Source: Candidatus Margulisiibacteriota bacterium (GTDB lineage Bacteria > Margulisbacteria > Marinamargulisbacteria > DT-59). From it: DNA of 5,671 nt. This document shows, in pieces, positions 1 to 5,671 of the stretch. The stretch is taken from contig JABSQL010000024.1 in the NCBI GenBank assembly GCA_013215865.1, positions 1-5,671 on the forward strand, written 5' to 3'. Both the position numbers and the translations under genes were made by a program. Each line of letters starts with the position of its first letter. The first letter of the stretch is position 1. Below the pieces are notes generated by a model. That model worked only from the letters and a program-made list of their open reading frames with translations, ran no database searches and had not been told where the DNA came from.

Positions 1-658
1 GAACAATCGTGGAATCGGAAGACGGTTCCCAAACGGAGGTCGTTGAATTATATTTCAACACCTGTCCGACGCTGGGTGCCGTCGCTGAAACAGAGGTGCC
101 TTGGATACGAACCACATCTGGACTGGGATAGGTTCCACCTAGATCGCCACCTGCAGGTGTTCCTACTGAAATATCACTCGTTGAACCACCGCCAGCAGAA
201 GCCAATGTTGTACCATCTGAAAATTCAATTTCATCAAAAGGACCCACAACGTTGTCGGCAGATACCTGGTCAGCCACACTCGCCACCCCGGCCTGAATAG
301 CGTAGGGAACCGAACGAATGGGAATATAAATGGGGCTTCCTTCACCCACAATTTCGATTCTGAATCTTGCATTTGCGATATCAAAAAATTCTGGCCGTAA
401 CGCAGTGATGTTACCCAGATCCATATTGAAACTTCCTTGGATGAGAAGAATATCTGCATGACTTTCCTCCCAAACCGGTGTATTAGAAGACCCCGGATAC
501 AACCCTATTATTATATTACGACGACCTTCAATGAGGCCGGACTCTGTGTTTGAAAATGTTCCTTGAAATGACATGATAAGGGGTGCTGACGCACTTACTG
601 GCAGCGTTAAAAAATAAAATATTAAACAACATAAAACGCATCGACGAAATGTCGTCAT
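1..658 (-). CDS. Secreted tail-fibre-like surface protein, N-terminal part (truncated by window edge)
   Basis: This frame is open for 219 codons and runs off the window, so the C-terminus is unknown. The start at 658 is supported by a good Shine-Dalgarno (AAAGGGGG, 674-667) eight bases upstream. Residues 1-23 form a Sec signal peptide: two arginines, a hydrophobic core, and a likely cut after VSA. No lipobox cysteine is placed for a lipoprotein. Residues about 27-125 read like the beta-rich head common to secreted fibre-like proteins: SFQG near 30, W63-E65, a G-S-F..LG segment at 75-82, and SVPYA at 116-120 followed by an Ala-rich stretch. Residues 156-175 are a Gly/Ser linker leading into GGDLGGTYPSP (170-180), then IQG, SATAP, GQVLKYN and VWEP. 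That series is typical of tail-fibre or adhesin-like bacterial proteins, where it is often repeated and may end in a peptidase S74 chaperone domain. The role is probably extracellular or cell-surface. The specific function is unknown, and binding or adhesion is inference. GC content is higher than in neighbouring genes. Confidence 0.85.
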   Translation of the reverse strand, partial: MTTFRRCVLCCLIFYFLTLPVSASAPLIMSFQGTFSNTESGLIEGRRNIIIGLYPGSSNTPVWEESHADILLIQGSFNMDLGNITALRPEFFDIANARFRIEIVGEGSPIYIPIRSVPYAIQAGVASVADQVSADNVVGPFDEIEFSDGTTLASAGGGSTSDISVGTPAGGDLGGTYPSPDVVRIQGTSVSATAPSVGQVLKYNSTTSVWEPSSDSTIV

Positions 659-746
659 TTAAGATGCCCCCTTTAAAATATAGCCCTTCGATTACTCATA
701 AGGATTTATTCCCATAATGACGCCAATAAATGTATCGATGATTCTC

Positions 747-775
747 GTTTTATATTTAAATTAAATGCTGGTAAA
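747..775 (-). promoter_or_regulatory. Weak candidate promoter for the secreted-protein gene
   Basis: The 135 bp spacer between the DUF368 gene and the secreted-protein gene (659-793) holds no gene. Reading leftward, TTTACC (775-770) lies 17 bases before TAAAAC (752-747), each matching four of six sigma-70 consensus positions. An overlapping TATAAA (754-749) matches better but with a 15-base spacer. This would give a leader of roughly 80 bases before the start at 658. The region is very AT-rich, so chance matches are expected. I saw no hairpin followed by a T-run that would end the upstream operon here. Confidence 0.25.
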
Positions 776-793
776 AAGAAAAAAGCGTGGCGA

Positions 794-1612
794 TTATGAA
801 GAAGTTTTTTTAGGGGACCTGCCCACGAGAAAAACCAGACTCATGGTACACGCGATAATAAGACTACCCCACCCATATTGGGCCGGCATCACCAACCCCG
901 GCCAAAGCTTTACAGTGGACCCTAATATCAGCCCAAATATGGCAAAATACGCCTCACTGGGATACGCCTTCAAACAGATATCAATGGATTTCGCGCATAC
1001 AAATAAACCAACGATTGCGCCCAAAGATACCGCCAATATCACAGGAACATGAAGGGTTGAAACGGCGTTAATAACAACGGAATAGGTCCCCAACAAAATG
1101 AGGATCATGGAGCCACTCACACCGGGAATCACCATCGTTCCCGCCGCAATAAACCCTGAAAGCACCAAATAACCATACCCTTTTAGCCCAGTCATCATAT
1201 GAACTTCTGAGCCTGTATTGGGGGACAGTTGGGCCAACATGGCTATTGATATAAATGACACACAAAATATTAATATCCCCCAAACTGACATTTTCATTCC
1301 AGAATGAGATTTATAGATTGCAGGAATACTGCCAAGTATAAACCCAATAAACACCAAACTGGTGACTTCCACATAATCAGCAAGCAAAAACCCAATGACT
1401 CTGGAAAAGAGAAGAATCCCTATTCCGGCACCAACCATAATTTTGGACAAGAAAATAATATATTCTTTTCGCTTATTTTTATTTTGAAAAAACTCACCGG
1501 TTGATTCAATGAGTTGATCATAAATATTTAATATGACTGCCACTGTTCCGCCAGAAATACCCGGAATAATATTGGCAATACCAATAGACGTGCCCTTTAA
1601 AATTGTTTTCAT
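794..1612 (-). CDS. DUF368 family membrane protein, probable polyprenyl (undecaprenyl) phosphate transporter, PopT-type
   Basis: This is a 272-residue, very hydrophobic protein with about eight membrane spans. The hallmark DUF368 opening is clear: a short basic N-terminus, then NIIPGISGGT at 14-23. A second copy, VIPGVSGS, sits at 161-168. Each copy is followed 65-75 residues later by a matching glycine motif (GFILGSIP at 90-97, GLILGSTV at 227-234), so the protein is an internal duplication. DUF368 proteins (PopT) and some DedA proteins have been shown to return undecaprenyl phosphate, the lipid carrier for peptidoglycan and other envelope polymers, across the inner membrane. That role is inferred here from family membership. 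The start lies 12 bp after the ychF stop with no strong Shine-Dalgarno, so translation is probably coupled to ychF. It is likely the last gene of the leftward operon. Length is normal for the family. Confidence 0.88.
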   Translation of the reverse strand: MKTILKGTSIGIANIIPGISGGTVAVILNIYDQLIESTGEFFQNKNKRKEYIIFLSKIMVGAGIGILLFSRVIGFLLADYVEVTSLVFIGFILGSIPAIYKSHSGMKMSVWGILIFCVSFISIAMLAQLSPNTGSEVHMMTGLKGYGYLVLSGFIAAGTMVIPGVSGSMILILLGTYSVVINAVSTLHVPVILAVSLGAIVGLFVCAKSIDICLKAYPSEAYFAIFGLILGSTVKLWPGLVMPAQYGWGSLIIACTMSLVFLVGRSPKKTSS

Positions 1613-1624
1613 GACACTATTAAC

Positions 1625-2725
1625 TCATTTTGAAAATAAAAATTCAATGATATCACCCTCTTGGACCACATACTCTTTGCCCTCTTGCCTGAGAAGGCCT
1701 TTCTCTTTTGCGCCTTTTAAACCGTTACAGGCTACATAATCGTCATAAGATACCACATTGGCCCGGATAAATCCGTGTTCAAAATCAGTATGAATCACGC
1801 CTGCAGCCTGAGGCGCCTTATCTCCTTTTGAAATGGTCCATGCATGGGTCTCTTTTTCCCCAGCGGTCAAATACGTCTGAAGACCCAATAAATCAAAACA
1901 CGCTTTTGAGAGTCGATCCAGACCCGATTGTTCAAGCCCCAATTCTTTCAGATATTGTTGGGCATCTTCTTTTGACAGTTCTGACAATTCTTCCTCCAAT
2001 TTGCTACAAATCACACAAAACGAATCCCCTTCTTGTTTGGCAAATGCCGCCACTTCCTTCACCATCGACGGACTGTCATTCACATCATTTTCAGAGACAT
2101 TGGCCACATAAATAACCTTTTTTGTGGATAAGAACCCATATCCCTTTAATAAATCTTGCTCTTCTTCTGTCAGCGTTAACTGCCGAATAGGCTTTTCTGC
2201 AGAAAGCTGGGTGTCAAGTTTCTTAAAAAGGACAAATCTCGCTTTATCTTCATTCTGGTTTGCTCTTGCCTTCTTTTCTAGTGATATCATTGCTTTTTGC
2301 ACCCAGGCTAAGTCCGACAGAATCAACTCAAGATTTACTATTTCAATATCCGAAATGGGATTTACACTTCCATGAACATGGACGACATTATCATCATCAA
2401 AACACCGCACAACATGGGCAATCACATCCGTTTCTCGAATATTCGTTAGAAACTGATTTCCCAACCCCTCTCCTTTTGAAGCCCCTTTTACAAGACCCGC
2501 AATATCTACAAACTCAATGGTGGAATAGACCGTTTTTTTACTATTATTAATGTCTCTCAACACTTCGAGTCTGGGGTCTGGCACTTCTACCATACCCACA
2601 TTGGGATCAATGGTACAAAAAGGGAAATTTTGTGCCTCCACCGAGGCATTCGTAATCGCATTAAAAAGGGTTGATTTTCCTACATTTGGTAATCCAACGA
2701 TACCTACTGATAATTTTTTTGCCAT
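1625..2725 (-). CDS. ychF: Redox-regulated ATPase/GTPase YchF (OLA1 family)
   Basis: At 366 residues it closely matches the usual bacterial YchF length. The P-loop GLPNVGKS is at 11-18. The G3 motif DIAG is at 74-77, followed by the family-typical LVKGASKGEGLGNQFL. The G4 position reads NVSE (209-212), the NxxE form that explains why YchF/OLA1 proteins prefer ATP over GTP. A helical coiled-coil insertion lies roughly at 130-195. The C-terminal TGS domain (about 280-366) contains AWTISKGDKAPQAAGVIHTD and ends in GDIIEFLFSK. The family is cytosolic, binds ribosomes, and is linked to translation and oxidative-stress responses; its exact role is unsettled. The start is 5 bp after the stop of the upstream HisN-like gene, with only a weak purine-rich stretch before it. 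Together with the 12 bp gap to the DUF368 gene this indicates a three-gene transcript. All key motifs are intact. Confidence 0.97.
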   Translation of the reverse strand: MAKKLSVGIVGLPNVGKSTLFNAITNASVEAQNFPFCTIDPNVGMVEVPDPRLEVLRDINNSKKTVYSTIEFVDIAGLVKGASKGEGLGNQFLTNIRETDVIAHVVRCFDDDNVVHVHGSVNPISDIEIVNLELILSDLAWVQKAMISLEKKARANQNEDKARFVLFKKLDTQLSAEKPIRQLTLTEEEQDLLKGYGFLSTKKVIYVANVSENDVNDSPSMVKEVAAFAKQEGDSFCVICSKLEEELSELSKEDAQQYLKELGLEQSGLDRLSKACFDLLGLQTYLTAGEKETHAWTISKGDKAPQAAGVIHTDFEHGFIRANVVSYDDYVACNGLKGAKEKGLLRQEGKEYVVQEGDIIEFLFSK

Positions 2726-2730
2726 ATTTC

Positions 2731-3507
2731 TTAGTTCTTTAAAGCCTGTAAAACAGCGTCGTGGATCACAAGATTAGAGCTCACAACATTTCCATTATAA
2801 ATGGAGTTTTTGCCCGTAACATCCGTCAATTTTCCTCCCGCTTCTTCTACAATAATTTTGAGGGGTGCCATATCCCAAACTTTCAGATTAAAATCAATGG
2901 CACATTCTCCACATCCCATGGCCACTAACATATGGGCATAATAGTCTCCCATTCCTCTTTGTCTGGCCGTTTGCTTTAAAAGATTGAGGACACCTTCAGG
3001 CTTTTTTGATGCTTCACACCCGTATAAACTCCCATGAAATGCTTGGGCATCTTTCAGAGTTGAGATAGTAGAGACTGAAATAGGTTGACCGTTATACATA
3101 CTTCCCTTTCCCTTCGCCGCCCACCATCGTTCTCCGGTAGCCGGTGCTGAGACCATCCCCGCGATCACTTCCCCCTTTTCTTCTATCGCCAAAAGAGAAG
3201 CAAAAAAAGGAAGCCCTCTTATAAAGTTGCGGGTACCATCAATGGGGTCAACAATCAGTTTAATGTCTGCATCCTTCATTGTATCTCCGAACTCTTCTCC
3301 CACGACACCCAACTCAGGAAACTGCTCTCCTGCTACTTCTCGAATCTTTTTTTCAATATCTATATCTGCTTGCGTCACCGGTGTTAAATCATGTTTATGA
3401 TTCACTTTAAGAGAGGATGACTTAAATAATGGTAATGCAATATTATCACCTATTTTGGCCAACTCTGTTAAAAAAGGGATCCAGTCAGTTTGATGCTTTT
3501 GTACCAT
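2731..3507 (-). CDS. hisN: Inositol-monophosphatase family phosphatase, probably HisN-type histidinol-phosphatase
   Basis: This 258-residue protein is a complete member of the Mg-dependent IMPase fold. The metal-binding motifs are G-E-E at 70-72, DPIDGTRNF at 87-95 and WD at 211-212. Features favouring HisN over SuhB-type inositol phosphatase are DGTR rather than DGTT, the P..GERWWAA segment at 122-131, and GDYYAHMLVAMGCGE (187-201) before a Val-Trp-Asp-Met-Ala. HisN removes phosphate from L-histidinol phosphate, the penultimate part of histidine synthesis. No other his gene lies in the window, so the substrate call rests on motifs alone; inositol phosphate, 3'-phosphoadenosine phosphate or another sugar phosphate remain possible. 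The ATG at 3507 leaves 12 residues before the conserved first helix, normal for the family. No Shine-Dalgarno is visible, and a TATACT box sits 11 bases upstream, so the mRNA may be leaderless. It is the first gene of the leftward operon. Confidence 0.85.
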   Translation of the reverse strand: MVQKHQTDWIPFLTELAKIGDNIALPLFKSSSLKVNHKHDLTPVTQADIDIEKKIREVAGEQFPELGVVGEEFGDTMKDADIKLIVDPIDGTRNFIRGLPFFASLLAIEEKGEVIAGMVSAPATGERWWAAKGKGSMYNGQPISVSTISTLKDAQAFHGSLYGCEASKKPEGVLNLLKQTARQRGMGDYYAHMLVAMGCGECAIDFNLKVWDMAPLKIIVEEAGGKLTDVTGKNSIYNGNVVSSNLVIHDAVLQALKN

Positions 3508-3518
3508 AACAACGACAC

Positions 3519-3524
3519 AGTATA
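3519..3524 (-). promoter_or_regulatory. Candidate -10 box of the hisN-ychF-DUF368 operon
   Basis: Read leftward, TATACT matches five of six sigma-70 -10 positions and ends 11 bases before the hisN ATG. Transcription would begin about four to six bases before the start codon. The matching -35 position (TTCTCG after a 17-base spacer) is poor. A better -35-like TTGATA lies too far upstream, at 28 bases. The box is within the palindrome AGTATACT (3519-3526), so it also reads as a -10 on the other strand, about 90 bp before the tRNA. Confidence 0.4.
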
Positions 3525-3589
3525 CTTAAATTTCCCACAGGCGAGAAGGCCTTATCAACCCACGACTAGCCTAAAGAATCCGAATCAGA

Positions 3590-3595
3590 TAGAAT
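3590..3595 (+). promoter_or_regulatory. Candidate -10 box for the tRNA-Leu transcript
   Basis: TAGAAT matches five of six -10 positions and lies 21 bases before the mature tRNA 5' end, so transcription would begin about 15 bases upstream of the tRNA. The corresponding -35 is weak (three of six at 17 bases spacing). The segment just before it repeats GAATC three times (3576, 3582, 3592). The palindrome AATATTAATATT (3605-3616) abuts the tRNA. Confidence 0.35.
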
Positions 3596-3616
3596 CAGGT
3601 CACAAATATTAATATT

Positions 3617-3703
3617 GCCGAAGTGGCGGAATTGGTAGACGCGCCGGTCTCAAAAACCGGTGGACTCCGGTCCGTGCCGGTTCAATTCCGGCCTTCGGCA
3701 CCA
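3617..3703 (+). tRNA. tRNA-Leu (anticodon CAA)
   Basis: A full 87-base class II tRNA folds by eye. The seven-pair acceptor stem is GCCGAAG (3617-3623) with CTTCGGC (3693-3699). The D arm is GCGGAATTGGTAGACGC. The anticodon stem CCGGT/ACCGG encloses loop CTCAAAA, with anticodon CAA at 3651-3653. A long variable arm follows (around TGGACTCCGGTCC), then the T arm GCCGG-TTCAATT-CCGGC. The discriminator is A, as required for leucine, and the CCA end is encoded. It reads UUG codons. The gene stands alone, not in a tRNA cluster, and sits directly before the ABC exporter gene with only 12 bp between them. Confidence 0.97.
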
Positions 3704-3715
3704 AATGACAATACA

Positions 3716-5443
3716 ATGAACACTTATTTGCGTATACTTTCATATTTAAAGCCTCACTTATTCAAAGTTATTTTAACCTTTGTATGCATGGTTTTATTTT
3801 CTGTCGCCAGTGTCTATTTTATTCCTTTGATCCGAGATATCACACAAGAAGTATCCAATAAAAATTTGGCCCACTTCCATAATCATATTATAAATGCTTT
3901 TTTCCTCAGTGCGCTTTGGATAACGACCAAATATGGGATTCGGTTTTTGTCTGCGCATCTGGCTTATAAAGTTCTGACTAAACTTCGACAAGATTTATTT
4001 CAAAAGCTTAACCATCTCTCTATGGATTTCCATCAAAACCATCGCATTGGAGATCTGAACTCTCGGCTATTTTCTGATACAGATAAAATCTTTCAATCTT
4101 TAGGTATCATTTTAGAACAGTTTTTACCCAATATTCTCATTTTGCTCGGTACAATCACGTATTTGTCCATTAATATTAGTTGGAAACTCACCCTTTTCTC
4201 GATCGTTGCCATGCCCCTTTTTGTTTATATTGTCATGGAACTCGGAAAAAAAATTAAAAAAGCTTCTGGAAAAGTCCAAAAAAAGCTGGCTGATTTAAAT
4301 CATTACAGTTACGAAACCCTTCAAAATATTGCTGTTGTGAAAGCATTCACTAACGAACCCTTAGTCAACAAACGATTTAAGAAATTGAATGATATTAACT
4401 TTTTGGCCTACATGCGGGAGATAAAGCATATCATTATGATGGAGCCCCGTATTTTATTTCTCCAATACTCCTCCTTCATCATCATATTGTGGTATGGCGG
4501 ATCCATGGTTGTTGCAGGTGATATCACCGGTCCTGAATTGCTCTCCTTTTTTTCAGGGATTTTATTATTGATAGATCCTGTTCTTGCCATTTCAAAAGTC
4601 TATGGCGCTATTCAGCAGGCCAATGCTGCCGCTGACCGAATTTTTTCGATCCTAGACACCCCTTCTACTATCAAAAACACTTCTAAATCTATTTCACCCA
4701 AAACGATCAAAGGCGCTTTTGAGTTTAATAAGGTGTCTTTTTCTTATGAATCTTCAAAACTAGAAGCCATTACTAACCTCTCATTACATGTAAAACCCGG
4801 TAAAACAGTGGCCTTAGTGGGTTCATCAGGTGCCGGGAAAAGCACTCTCATAAACCTCATACTCAGATTCTATGACCCCACATCCGGTATCATTACCATG
4901 GATGGTATCAACCTCAAAGACATTACCATCAGATGGTTAAGAAGCCATATTGGATATGTCCCTCAGGATGACATCTTATTTAGAGGCAATATCCTTGATA
5001 ATATCCGATACGGAAACCCTTCTTCCTCTGAAAAAGAGGTCATCCATGCCCTAAAACAAGCCAACGCTTGGGAATTTATAGAGAGATTGCCGGACAAACT
5101 TCTCACCAAAATAGGTGATCAAGGCAAAAAATTATCTGGGGGTCAAAAACAACGACTTTCGATTGCAAGGGCGGTGATTCGAAACCCTCATATATTAATT
5201 TTAGATGAAGCCACTTCATCTCTAGATGCCAAATCAGAAAAGCTCGTTCAAGACGCTATTTTAAAATTTATTAAAAATAGAACTACTTTTGTGATTGCCC
5301 ACCGCTTGTCCACAATCATGCATGCTGATACAATCGTTGTCCTAGATCACGGACAGATATTAGAAACAGGTACCCACAGCGATCTCATCTTAAAAAAGGG
5401 GCATTACTACAAATTGTTTAATACACAATTTCAAAAAACATAA
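3716..5443 (+). CDS. MsbA-like ABC exporter (fused permease and ATPase half-transporter)
   Basis: This is a 575-residue half-transporter, close in length to E. coli MsbA (582). The membrane domain has six hydrophobic spans near 15-38, 57-80, 134-154, 157-175, 244-264 and 272-297. The ATPase domain (about 335-575) is complete: Walker A GSSGAGKST (369-377), Q-loop Q417, signature LSGGQ (473-477), Walker B ILILDE with the catalytic Glu at 498, D-loop SSLD, and H-loop His529. The X-loop reads IGDQG rather than the common GERG. It should work as a homodimer in the inner membrane; lipid A or another lipid is the likely cargo, but an unrelated drug or lipid substrate cannot be excluded. The same frame stays open back into the tRNA to a GTG at 3623, but those 31 residues are translated tRNA, so I use the ATG at 3716. 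No Shine-Dalgarno fits in the 12-base gap. recJ follows after 20 bp. Confidence 0.93.
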   Translation: MNTYLRILSYLKPHLFKVILTFVCMVLFSVASVYFIPLIRDITQEVSNKNLAHFHNHIINAFFLSALWITTKYGIRFLSAHLAYKVLTKLRQDLFQKLNHLSMDFHQNHRIGDLNSRLFSDTDKIFQSLGIILEQFLPNILILLGTITYLSINISWKLTLFSIVAMPLFVYIVMELGKKIKKASGKVQKKLADLNHYSYETLQNIAVVKAFTNEPLVNKRFKKLNDINFLAYMREIKHIIMMEPRILFLQYSSFIIILWYGGSMVVAGDITGPELLSFFSGILLLIDPVLAISKVYGAIQQANAAADRIFSILDTPSTIKNTSKSISPKTIKGAFEFNKVSFSYESSKLEAITNLSLHVKPGKTVALVGSSGAGKSTLINLILRFYDPTSGIITMDGINLKDITIRWLRSHIGYVPQDDILFRGNILDNIRYGNPSSSEKEVIHALKQANAWEFIERLPDKLLTKIGDQGKKLSGGQKQRLSIARAVIRNPHILILDEATSSLDAKSEKLVQDAILKFIKNRTTFVIAHRLSTIMHADTIVVLDHGQILETGTHSDLILKKGHYYKLFNTQFQKT

Positions 5444-5463
5444 AAAACAGCTATGATTAGAAC

Positions 5464-5671
5464 ATGACACAAAAAGAAAAATTTATTCCAACACCTGAAA
5501 GGTGGCATTTCAAACCGATTCAACGTGACGATACAGAAGCACTTGCAAAGAAGCTTAATATCGACCCACTACTCGCACGTATCTTACAAGTACGGGGCAT
5601 TGATAAACAAGACACTCAATCTATTCAGTCATTCCTGACACCTTCAGAGGATCTCATTACAAATACTGACT
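5464..5671 (+). CDS. recJ: Single-stranded-DNA-specific exonuclease RecJ, N-terminal fragment (cut by window edge)
   Basis: Sixty-nine codons are visible before the window ends. The N-terminus matches the RecJ lead-in: a tryptophan at 14, LAKKLNIDPLLARILQVRGI at 27-46, then FLTP at 57-60, as in the usual 'RGI...FLxP' pattern before the DHH phosphoesterase domain. The DHH and DHHA1 catalytic motifs lie outside the window, so activity cannot be judged. RecJ is a cytosolic 5'-to-3' exonuclease of the RecF recombination pathway, and it also acts in base-excision and mismatch repair. The ATG at 5464 is chosen because an earlier ATG at 5453 is out of frame and meets a stop within five codons. There is no clear Shine-Dalgarno. 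The 20 bp gap from the exporter stop, with no terminator, suggests cotranscription. Confidence 0.85.
   Translation, partial: MTQKEKFIPTPERWHFKPIQRDDTEALAKKLNIDPLLARILQVRGIDKQDTQSIQSFLTPSEDLITNTD

Noticed and set aside
43..300. 85-codon rightward reading frame rich in His, Gln and Pro
   Set aside because: It is antisense to the secreted-protein gene, with low-complexity composition and no recognisable domain.
163..459. 98-codon leftward reading frame starting MQIFFSSKEV
   Set aside because: It overlaps the secreted-protein gene in another frame of the same strand. That gene has the signal peptide, the ribosome binding site and recognisable motifs.
770..793. T-rich stretch after the DUF368 stop as an intrinsic terminator
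   Set aside because: The minus strand has T-runs here, but I found no GC-rich inverted repeat before them.
765..1052. 95-codon rightward reading frame opposite the DUF368 gene
   Set aside because: It lies almost wholly antisense to a clear family member and has no binding site or domain.
3605..3616. AATATTAATATT next to the tRNA as a prophage or island attachment site
   Set aside because: There is no integrase gene and no second copy of the tRNA 3' end in the window. The tRNA is followed directly by a housekeeping-type exporter.
3623..3715. N-terminal extension of the exporter reading MAELVDAPVSKTGG from a GTG
   Set aside because: These 31 codons are the tRNA-Leu gene read as protein, a well-known annotation artefact. 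The exporter aligns with its family from the ATG at 3716.

Overview
The window looks like an ordinary chromosomal segment of a moderately AT-rich diderm (Gram-negative-type) bacterium. The support is a Sec-type signal peptide on a fibre-like surface protein, an MsbA-type lipid exporter, a DUF368 polyprenyl-phosphate transporter, and a bacterial tRNA-Leu with an encoded CCA end. I cannot assign a phylum from the sequence. Most start codons lack a good Shine-Dalgarno sequence.

Layout: two gene blocks diverge from a gap of about 110 bp (3508-3616). The leftward block starts with an inositol-monophosphatase-family enzyme that looks like HisN histidinol-phosphatase (3507-2731). It continues with the ATPase/GTPase YchF (2725-1625) and a DUF368 membrane protein (1612-794). 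Gaps of 5 and 12 bp suggest one transcript. After a 135 bp spacer lies a separate leftward gene (658-1, running off the window). It encodes a secreted protein with an N-terminal beta-rich head and a tail-fibre-like 'GGDLGGTYPSP' segment. It has a clear ribosome binding site and is visibly richer in GC than the rest of the window.

The rightward block begins with tRNA-Leu(CAA) (3617-3703). An MsbA-like ABC exporter starts only 12 bp after the encoded CCA (3716-5443), and the 5' end of recJ follows 20 bp later (5464 to the window edge). The spacing implies the exporter is read from a transcript that also carries the tRNA, so tRNA 3' processing would leave it a very short leader.

Theme: DUF368 (undecaprenyl-phosphate recycling), the MsbA-like exporter (lipid flipping) and the secreted fibre-like protein all concern the envelope. 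YchF, HisN and RecJ are housekeeping. I see no CRISPR array, insertion sequence, integrase, toxin-antitoxin pair or defence system, and no convincing intrinsic terminator. I found no clearly new system. The most unusual points are the tRNA/exporter junction, the possibly leaderless start of the HisN-like gene, and the compositionally distinct surface-protein gene.
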